The translations under genes were made by a program, and so were the position numbers. Positions 7,688-14,425 of a DNA stretch of 19,900 nt are shown in pieces. Source of the stretch: Sedimentisphaerales bacterium (GTDB lineage Bacteria; Planctomycetota; Phycisphaerae; Sedimentisphaerales; SG8-4); NCBI GenBank assembly GCA_016932895.1, contig JAFGCA010000489.1, positions 1 to 19,900 on the forward strand, given 5' to 3'. Under the pieces are notes generated by a model. The model did no database searches and was not told the DNA's origin. It saw only the letters and a program-made list of their open reading frames with translations. Each line of letters begins with the position of its first letter. Position 1 is the stretch's first letter.

Positions 7688-10408
7688 ATGAGACGCACAC
7701 TCGCTACAGCTATCGTTCTGGTCCTGCTGGTGATTCACGCTTACGCTTTGGGCGATGGGGAGCCGCCCGTGAAGGCGGATGTGTCAAGCGAGAGCACGCA
7801 CATTGACGCGGAGGCGGAGCGCGACCCGAACCTTCCGCGCATGGCCGTCGTGCGACTCTATCGCGATTGGCAGGCCGATCGCAGAGCCTACACGACCGTG
7901 ACCGTGCCGCTGGATGGCTGTGATGTCGTCTTCGATGCGGTGGCGACGCAGGCCGACGCAGGGGCGGGTCTCGAGAATGCCGTTGTCGCCGCGGTGCCGG
8001 AGGATCAGCAGGATCCTGCCGTGGAGACCATGATGAACGGACACATCTTTGCCGATCCGTACCGAGCCGGTCAAGGGTTCAGCCTCCAAGCAGGAGAGGT
8101 TCGAGAATTCCTGTTGCTTCCGTGCGTGTTTGTCGATCCTCTACGCGAACCGCTGGCACACGCGGAAGTGGAGATATGGGTCGGTGATTCCAACTACGAC
8201 CTGAACTCGGGGCGGAAGATCTGGATCGCCAACGTGCGGCTGGACGCGAACGGACGAATGCCGTCGCCGAGGACCGCTACGCACACGCGCCTGCGCTGCG
8301 TGCTGTTCGTGGTCCTTCATCCGGACTGCGGGCCCGTGCAGGCGCGGATGTTTCCCGCCTCACCGACGGAACGGAAGTTCATGGTTTCTGCCTTGCCGAA
8401 GGACAAGTGGTGCGTCTTCGTGGACGCACTGGGTCATCCGATGGCCGGTGCGACGGTGGAAGTCATCCCCTCCTCGACATGGGGCTATGGCCAATTGAGG
8501 GTGGAATTGTGGTCCTCCATCACCCTCGATGAGGCGGGCCGGCTGCGACCTCCCCATCTAAACAGCACACTGCAACGGTGCTGTTTCCTGGTACACGATC
8601 CCAATTACGGCATGGGCATCGTTGAGCCCTCCAGCGGCATGTACGGGTCGGAGGAACCGCCGAGCCTGTGCGTGGTCCCGCTCACGGCCGTGGGGACCCG
8701 CGCCGACGAACGCTCCATATGGGGCACGGTGGTGGACGCGAACGACGTGCCCGTTGCCGCAGCGGTCATCGAGTGCAGACAGGTATGCACGCCCGGTCGG
8801 GGGACGCTCGAAGTCTGGTGGCCACGGCGGGCGACGTGGGACAAGCGGGCGAAGGTCCTGACCGATGCAGAGGGCACCTTCGCGATGCATCTACCGCTGG
8901 CCACGGACGAAGGCAAGCCGGGCAGGCCCGTGCCGCCGGGGGCGTCGTACGAGGTGGCGATCCACGCTCCAAAGGCATCGGACTTGGAGCCGTTTCACGG
9001 ACTTCTGGGTGCCGGACAGGAGCACACCGTTGTCTTGCAGCGAAAACCGCAAGGTTCGCAGATCTTCTCCGGCGTGCTGGCTTTCGAGGACGAATTCGGG
9101 CCGGTGACCGATCCGGAGATGCTCAAGCAGGTGGTTCTGACGATTCGTTTCCGAAGCCCGCAAGGGCACTCCAGCGGCGTCTCGTACGAAGGCGTGTGGA
9201 TGGACAAAAAGGAATTGCCGTTTGGCACGTACTCGGCGTCAGCGATCTGGAACGGTAAGACATATCTCTTTGGACCGATTGAAGTGACATCGGAAAGCCC
9301 GGATACGATTGTGTTTGAGCCGGTCGAGATACAGCCGGCCTTCGTGCTTTACCGCGGTCGCGTGGTTCACGGTGTTACGGGCGCGCCTGTCTCGCAGGCA
9401 ATTGTCATGCGAAACCCAATTCCGCCGCGCCGGCCCACGTTTCAGCTCGACTTCGAGTACAGGGAGCAGGTCTTGTATTTCGGTCCCGAGGTTGACCTGG
9501 AAGGCGAGTTCTTTCGCGCTTTGTGCGACCTGGATTTGGGTGTCACACGGACGGATTCGCAAGGACGGTTCGAGATGGCGCTGCCCACTGACGTGGAGGA
9601 TTTGTCTCTGGAGTCGGTCGTTGCCATCCGTGCAGATTATCTCGGCGCCGAGCAGCGCCTTTTCTGGTATGAGCAAGACAGTGCGGGGGCGCGCCGCCCG
9701 TGTGGTTCGGAGCCGGACGACAGCGGAGCGATATCGCTGCCGGACATGAAACTGTTCCCGGCCGGCACGATTCTCGTCGAGCCGAACGTTCCGCGCCGTC
9801 AGGGGCTGGGTATCGACAAGAATGTGAGGTTCTTTTACTACACGGAGGAGGGCGACCCGACACCGTGGCTGGAAGATCTGTGGGCTGCCCCGTCGGAAAA
9901 CCGAGGGGGGTGTATCTTCCGCACGAGCAAGCTGCCCAGCAACGAGCAGAGCCGTGTCTACGTTCCCGCCGACGTTGAACTGACGCTCAAAGTGACGCGC
10001 CGCGACCCACAGTCTGCCCCGGCAATTTTTGAGGGCGTGCTGCTGCGTCAGGGCGAGGTCCTCGACCTGGGCCGCGTTGGTTTCCCGCCCGCTATGGAGG
10101 TCGCCGTGAGGGTGATCGACTGGGCCGGCAAGCCCCTCGAAGGCATCAGCGTCCAGCACCGCAGCGATCGGGGCAATTACTGGGGGCAACAGGCTGTCAC
10201 CGATGGGGAAGGCATTGTCCATCTGTACGTGCCACAACATTCCCAAGGGCAGTTTGTCGTGGAGTATTTCGACGACGAGGCGATGATCCGGGTTCGGGAG
10301 GGTGTGCCATACACGGTCGGCGGCGCCGAGGACGCGGGGCGGGAGTTTGTCCTGCAGTTTTCGGAGGCGTTCCTGGAGCGGCTGCGGCGGTCGCGGCCGG
10401 GGGTTTGA
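7688..10408 (+). CDS. Large secreted protein with carboxypeptidase-regulatory-like repeats, function unknown
   Basis: A 906-residue exported protein that I do not recognise as a named family. The start at 7688 has GGAG 7 nt upstream and gives a signal peptide (MRRTLATAIVLVLLVIHAYA). Residues about 143-228 and 239-324 are two related units: each begins with CVFVD, continues with Pro, Ala and VE, then LD-x-x-GR, then a basic RC and a hydrophobic stretch with DP or HPD. A third, diverged unit follows at about 342-450 (GTVVDANDVPVAAAVIE, then LTDAEGTFAM), which has the look of a CarboxypepD_reg-type beta-sandwich. Similar strands recur at about 555-640 (YRGRVVHGVTGAPVSQAIV) and 800-870 (WAGKPLEGISVQH, TDGEGIVHLYV). 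No catalytic motif is visible. A surface-structural or binding role is plausible. The stop at 10408 lies just before the rpiB promoter. Confidence 0.8.
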   Translation: MRRTLATAIVLVLLVIHAYALGDGEPPVKADVSSESTHIDAEAERDPNLPRMAVVRLYRDWQADRRAYTTVTVPLDGCDVVFDAVATQADAGAGLENAVVAAVPEDQQDPAVETMMNGHIFADPYRAGQGFSLQAGEVREFLLLPCVFVDPLREPLAHAEVEIWVGDSNYDLNSGRKIWIANVRLDANGRMPSPRTATHTRLRCVLFVVLHPDCGPVQARMFPASPTERKFMVSALPKDKWCVFVDALGHPMAGATVEVIPSSTWGYGQLRVELWSSITLDEAGRLRPPHLNSTLQRCCFLVHDPNYGMGIVEPSSGMYGSEEPPSLCVVPLTAVGTRADERSIWGTVVDANDVPVAAAVIECRQVCTPGRGTLEVWWPRRATWDKRAKVLTDAEGTFAMHLPLATDEGKPGRPVPPGASYEVAIHAPKASDLEPFHGLLGAGQEHTVVLQRKPQGSQIFSGVLAFEDEFGPVTDPEMLKQVVLTIRFRSPQGHSSGVSYEGVWMDKKELPFGTYSASAIWNGKTYLFGPIEVTSESPDTIVFEPVEIQPAFVLYRGRVVHGVTGAPVSQAIVMRNPIPPRRPTFQLDFEYREQVLYFGPEVDLEGEFFRALCDLDLGVTRTDSQGRFEMALPTDVEDLSLESVVAIRADYLGAEQRLFWYEQDSAGARRPCGSEPDDSGAISLPDMKLFPAGTILVEPNVPRRQGLGIDKNVRFFYYTEEGDPTPWLEDLWAAPSENRGGCIFRTSKLPSNEQSRVYVPADVELTLKVTRRDPQSAPAIFEGVLLRQGEVLDLGRVGFPPAMEVAVRVIDWAGKPLEGISVQHRSDRGNYWGQQAVTDGEGIVHLYVPQHSQGQFVVEYFDDEAMIRVREGVPYTVGGAEDAGREFVLQFSEAFLERLRRSRPGV

Positions 10409-10410
10409 AA

Positions 10411-10439
10411 TTGAAATCTCGCGGCGGTCCGGGTATAGT
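10411..10439 (+). promoter_or_regulatory. Strong sigma70-like promoter of the rpiB operon
   Basis: TTGAAA (10411-10416) and TATAGT (10434-10439) are exactly 17 bp apart, immediately after the preceding stop codon. The -10 lies inside an inverted repeat GGGTA-tag-TACCC (10431-10443), which might be an operator. Transcription would start near 10446, about 30 nt before the rpiB ATG. Confidence 0.65.
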
Positions 10440-10477
10440 ACCCCCTTTGTCATAAGGCTGGATTGCAAGGGGTATGA

Positions 10478-10948
10478 ATGAAGATCGCATTGGGCACGGA
10501 TCACGCGGGGTACGAGTATAAGGAGCGTATCAAGCGGTATCTGATCGAGCGGGGGCACGAGGTCCGCGATTTTGGCACGGACTCGGCCGAGAAGTGTGAT
10601 TATCCGGATTTTATCTACCCGGCTGCCCTGGCCGTCGGTACGGGAGAATGCGACCGCGCCATCGTTCTGGGGGGCTCCGGCAATGGCGAGGGCATCGTCG
10701 CCAACAAGGTTCGCGGCGTCCGCTGCGCCGTCTGCTGGAACGATAAGGGCGCCAGGCTCAGCCGCGCCCATAACGATGCCAACGTGATGTCCGTCGGCGC
10801 CCGCATGGTGTCCGTCGAGCAGGCCCTGGAAATGATCGAAATCTGGCTGGACACCCCCTTCGATGGCGGCCGACACGCCCGCCGCGTCGAGAAGATCGCG
10901 CAAATCGATACGTGCTCGACGGGGCCCGTCGAGACAACGAAACCATAG
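10478..10948 (+). CDS. rpiB: Ribose-5-phosphate isomerase B (RpiB/LacAB family)
   Basis: A 156-residue cytoplasmic enzyme that interconverts ribose 5-phosphate and ribulose 5-phosphate in the pentose phosphate pathway. It has GTDHAG (Asp8, His9) at the start, LGGSGNGEGIVANKVRG (Ser67, Glu71) and SRAHNDANV (His98, Asn99), then Arg109. The position that is Cys in E. coli RpiB is Ser here, and a Glu sits where M. tuberculosis RpiB has its catalytic base, so it is of the mycobacterial type. The last dozen residues (after AQID) form an uncharacteristic tail. AAGGGG lies 5 nt before the ATG. It is the first gene behind a strong promoter candidate. The next gene, 114 bp downstream, and GH51 after it are on the same strand, which fits use of released arabinose. 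Some family members act on other sugar phosphates, so allose or galactose 6-phosphate activity cannot be excluded. Confidence 0.92.
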   Translation: MKIALGTDHAGYEYKERIKRYLIERGHEVRDFGTDSAEKCDYPDFIYPAALAVGTGECDRAIVLGGSGNGEGIVANKVRGVRCAVCWNDKGARLSRAHNDANVMSVGARMVSVEQALEMIEIWLDTPFDGGRHARRVEKIAQIDTCSTGPVETTKP

Positions 10949-10949
10949 G

Positions 10950-11046
10950 AATTGCAGATTGATGATTGCAGCCTGCGGATTAGGTGCGTGCGACGTTCGA
11001 ATAGACGCGACGTGTCTCGACAGTCATTGATCTGCAATCCGCAATT
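10950..11046. repeat. Inverted-repeat element in the rpiB to oxidoreductase gap
   Basis: The 97 bp between rpiB and the next ribosome binding site begins with AATTGCAGATT (10950-10960) and ends with AATCCGCAATT (11036-11046), which are inverted copies with one mismatch. TGCGGATT (10974-10981) is also a perfect complement of AATCCGCA (11036-11043). The ends consist of reiterated GCAGATTG/GCGGATTG words. It could be a small palindromic (REP- or MITE-like) element or an mRNA structure within the operon. Confidence 0.45.
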
Positions 11047-11062
11047 TGATGGAGAGGTGACA

Positions 11063-14000
11063 ATGAGCACGCGCACGTTGAACCACGTCCTCGCCGCCGC
11101 ATGTTTCGTCCTGTTCGTCGTATCGGCCGCTTCCGGCGCGGGTGCGCATGTTCTCGTTGAGGCCGAGAGTTTCGATGAGGTGGGAGGCTGGTTTGTGGAC
11201 CAGCAGTTCATGGACCAGATGGGCTCGCCGATGCTGCTGGCTCACGGTTTCGGCGTTCCCGTTAGAGACGCGGTGACGACGATTGCGATTCCGGGCGCCG
11301 GTGCGTACCGTGTGTGGGTCCGGACCCGGGACTGGGTCGCACCGTGGGGCGCCTCCGGCGCGCCGGGCCGGTTCCAGTTGTTGATCGACGGCAAGCCTCT
11401 GGAAACGACGTTCGGGATTGGGGGGCCCGCCTGGCACTGGCAGGACGGCGGCATTGTGGAGATCGAGAGCAAGCAGACGAAGCTCGCCCTGCACGATCTG
11501 ACCGGCTTCGACGGCCGCTGCGATGCGATTCTCTTCTCCAGCGACCCGGACTTCGTTCCGCCGCCGGAGGGCGACGAACTGGCGGCCTTTCGGCGGGAGA
11601 TGCTGGGCTTGTCGGATACACTGCGGGATGCAGGGCAGTTCGACCTCGTAGTGGTCGGCGGCGGCATCGCGGGGACCTGCACGGCCGTTTCGGCCGCTCG
11701 CCTTGGTCTGGAGGTCGCGCTGATTCAGAACCGTCCCGTCCTGGGAGGCAACAACAGCTCCGAGGTCCGCGTGCATCTGAACGGGCAAATCAACCTGCCG
11801 CCCTATCCGGCTCTCGGCGACCTCGTCCGGGAGCTCGACCCGGGCAACCAGGGCAACGCCCGTCCGGCCGCGTTCTACAACGACGACAAGAAGCTGCGCG
11901 TCGCACGGGCCGAGCCCAACCTCCGGCTGTTTCTCAACACACACGCCTGTGGCGTCGAGAAAGACGGCGACCGCATCGTCGCGGTGATCGCCCGGAACAC
12001 GAGGACGTCCGAAGAGCTTCGTTTTCCCGCGGCCCTGTTCGCCGATTGCACGGGCGATGGAACCCTGGGCTTCCTGGCCGGCGCTCACTACCGGATGGGA
12101 AGGGAGAGCCGGACCCAGACCGGCGAGTCCATGGCCCCGGAGAATCCCGACGCCATGACCATGGGGGCCTCGGTGCAGTGGTATTCGATTGAGACCGACG
12201 AGCCCAGCCCGTTTCCCGAATGTCCCTGGGCGTTGCAGTTCACCGAAGCCAGTTGCGAGCATGCCACGCGCGGCGACTGGAACTGGGAAACCGGCCTGAA
12301 CACGGACCAGATCACCGAATTCGAGGCGATCCGCGACCACGGCCTCCGCGCCGTTTATGGCAACTGGGCCTTCCAGAAAAATCACAGCAAGGACAAGGGC
12401 AAGTACGCCAACCGCAAGCTGTCGTGGGTTGCGTACGTCGCCGGCAAGCGCGAATCGCGCCGGCTGCTGGGCGACGTGATTCTCCAGCAGCAGGACGTTC
12501 AAGACCGCACGGAGTTCCCCGACGCGTTCGTGACGACGACCTGGTCGATCGACCTGCACTACCCCGACCCGAAGAACACCAGGCATTTCCCGGGCGAGGA
12601 GTTCAAGACCATCTGCAAAACGCCGAGGATCGAGCCCTATCCGATTCCGTACCGCTGCTTCTATTCGCGCAACGTCGAGAATCTCTTCATGGCCGGACGC
12701 GACATCAGCGTTACGCACGTGGCGCTGGGTACCGTCCGCGTGATGCGTACCTGCGGCATGATGGGCGAGGTCGTCGGCATGGCCGCTTCGCTCTGCAAGA
12801 AACACGAGACCATCCCGCGCGGCGTATACGAGGATTACCTTCCCGAGCTCAAGGAACTCGCCACGCGTGGCGTCGGCAAAGACGCATTCGACGCGCCTCT
12901 TGATGAGGCGCTCTTGAAACAGGCCGAGGCCTCGAGCGAGATCGCCGGCTACGCTCTGAGCAAAGTCTACCGGTGGCTGCACGAGAAGGCGCTTCCGCTG
13001 ATCGATCCGCAAACGAAGCTGTATCCTGCCGACGGACGCTGGAATTATCGCGACACCGCCGCCGACTGCTATCCGTTCCTCTGCTGGGCCGCGTTCGTTG
13101 TCGACAGGTCCGCTCTCGACGGTCCCGTCCGCGACGTCCTGCACGCCGAGCAGAAGCTCTGCAATCACCTCGACCGCATCCCTGTCCCGTACGACTGGAA
13201 GAACCAGCGCAAGATGGCCCTCGATTACGATGCGATGGTCTTCGAGGCCTCCGAGTACGTCAAGGACGGTCTGATCGCCATCGTCGAAGTCACGGGCCGG
13301 GATGAATGGTTCGAGCGCATGTTAGGCATCGAGGAAGATCTCTGGAAACACGCCCGGATCGACACACCGTTCGGCAAGATCCCGTCGGCGAACATCGAAG
13401 TCAACGGCGAGCAGCTTCAGGCGCTGGCTCGCCTGTATACCATGACGGGACGGGAGGAGTTTCTCACCTGGGCCGAGCGGCTGGCCGACTACTACTTCGA
13501 TCAGCCGGATTTCGTGCCCACGCGGCTGCGCGACCACGGATGCGAGATCATCGGCGGTCTCGGCCTGCTGCTGGCCGTCGAGACGCAGGAGAACCGCCCC
13601 AAGGCCAAGACGTATGCAGCCAAGCTCAAGCACGTCTTCGATACGATCCTGGCCAAGGGCTGCAACGAGGACGGGATGATGTACAACCATCTCACCCTCC
13701 GCGACGGCTGGCAAGGCCAGCTCAGCGACGGCTGGGGCTACGATTACGTCGGGTACCTGTGTTTCGACATGGCCGTGGGCCGACCCGTCTATGAGGCGCG
13801 CGTCCGTGCGACTCTCCGCAACCTGGCCAAACCGCTGTACGACAACTACAACTGGGAAGGCAATTACTCCATCGACGGCTTCGCCGATTCCATCGAGGGC
13901 GGGATCTACCTGCTCAACCGCATCCCGGTGAAAGAAGGCTTCGACTGGGTCGATCGCGAGATGGCCCGCAGTGTCACCCGCTCAGCCGAGCCGCTGGAGA

Positions 14001-14416
14001 CCGCCGAGCTCTGGGGCACGATGAAGCTCGAGGCCAACGGCGTCCGGACCGTTCTCATGCACGCGCTGATGCACACGCAGGGTCTGATCGCCCGACCCTG
14101 GCAAAAGGGCCTGCAACTCGGCGCCGCCCGCGCCGGTGACGGAATCGTTATCAGCATGAAGTCCGCAGAGAAGTGGTCGGGCAAGCTCGTCTTCGACATT
14201 CCCCGCCACCGCGCGTACATGGGCTTTACCCGGGATTGGCCCCGCATGAACACGCTGCCCGAATGGTACACCGTCGAGGCCGAGCGGAAGTACCTTGTCG
14301 AAGGTCTCGAATCGCAGGTAACGATGACCCTCAGCGGCAAGCGCCTCAGCGAAGGTATCCGCATCAGACTCGAACCCGGTCAGCAGAAACGATTGCTCGT
14401 CCGTCCGGCGAGGTAG
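11063..14416 (+). CDS. Secreted FAD-dependent oxidoreductase fused to a six-hairpin glycosidase-like domain
   Basis: A 1117-residue exported fusion. The start at 11063 has GGAGAGG 5 nt upstream and gives a signal peptide (MSTRTLNHVLAAACFVLFVV, cleavage near residues 24-28). Residues about 28-165 form a beta-rich, CBM-like module (VLVEAESFDEVGGW). Residues about 193-600 match FAD-oxidoreductase family PF12831: dinucleotide motif VVVGGGIAG (199-204), RPVLGGNNSSEVRVHLNG (from 224), and FMAGRDISVTHVALGTVRVMRT (from about 543). Residues about 614-990 have helical pairs and aromatic/acidic motifs (WNYRDTAADCYPFLCW, LDYDAMVFEASEY) like an (alpha/alpha)6 toroid. A beta-rich tail closes the protein. 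The oxidoreductase probably acts on a sugar or related polyol; oxidation in the periplasm would need an electron acceptor. It sits between rpiB and GH51. The actual substrate is unknown, and activity of the C-terminal barrel is unproven. Confidence 0.85.
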   Translation: MSTRTLNHVLAAACFVLFVVSAASGAGAHVLVEAESFDEVGGWFVDQQFMDQMGSPMLLAHGFGVPVRDAVTTIAIPGAGAYRVWVRTRDWVAPWGASGAPGRFQLLIDGKPLETTFGIGGPAWHWQDGGIVEIESKQTKLALHDLTGFDGRCDAILFSSDPDFVPPPEGDELAAFRREMLGLSDTLRDAGQFDLVVVGGGIAGTCTAVSAARLGLEVALIQNRPVLGGNNSSEVRVHLNGQINLPPYPALGDLVRELDPGNQGNARPAAFYNDDKKLRVARAEPNLRLFLNTHACGVEKDGDRIVAVIARNTRTSEELRFPAALFADCTGDGTLGFLAGAHYRMGRESRTQTGESMAPENPDAMTMGASVQWYSIETDEPSPFPECPWALQFTEASCEHATRGDWNWETGLNTDQITEFEAIRDHGLRAVYGNWAFQKNHSKDKGKYANRKLSWVAYVAGKRESRRLLGDVILQQQDVQDRTEFPDAFVTTTWSIDLHYPDPKNTRHFPGEEFKTICKTPRIEPYPIPYRCFYSRNVENLFMAGRDISVTHVALGTVRVMRTCGMMGEVVGMAASLCKKHETIPRGVYEDYLPELKELATRGVGKDAFDAPLDEALLKQAEASSEIAGYALSKVYRWLHEKALPLIDPQTKLYPADGRWNYRDTAADCYPFLCWAAFVVDRSALDGPVRDVLHAEQKLCNHLDRIPVPYDWKNQRKMALDYDAMVFEASEYVKDGLIAIVEVTGRDEWFERMLGIEEDLWKHARIDTPFGKIPSANIEVNGEQLQALARLYTMTGREEFLTWAERLADYYFDQPDFVPTRLRDHGCEIIGGLGLLLAVETQENRPKAKTYAAKLKHVFDTILAKGCNEDGMMYNHLTLRDGWQGQLSDGWGYDYVGYLCFDMAVGRPVYEARVRATLRNLAKPLYDNYNWEGNYSIDGFADSIEGGIYLLNRIPVKEGFDWVDREMARSVTRSAEPLETAELWGTMKLEANGVRTVLMHALMHTQGLIARPWQKGLQLGAARAGDGIVISMKSAEKWSGKLVFDIPRHRAYMGFTRDWPRMNTLPEWYTVEAERKYLVEGLESQVTMTLSGKRLSEGIRIRLEPGQQKRLLVRPAR

Positions 14417-14425
14417 CGCGAGCCG

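Noticed and set aside
9239..10903. 554-codon minus-strand ORF spanning the end of the 906-residue protein and rpiB
   Set aside because: It runs across two real plus-strand genes and the promoter between them, and its product shows no domain.
11024..13168. 714-codon minus-strand ORF opposite the FAD oxidoreductase
   Set aside because: The plus strand carries the GGGIAG motif and other PF12831 blocks; the antisense product is low-complexity.
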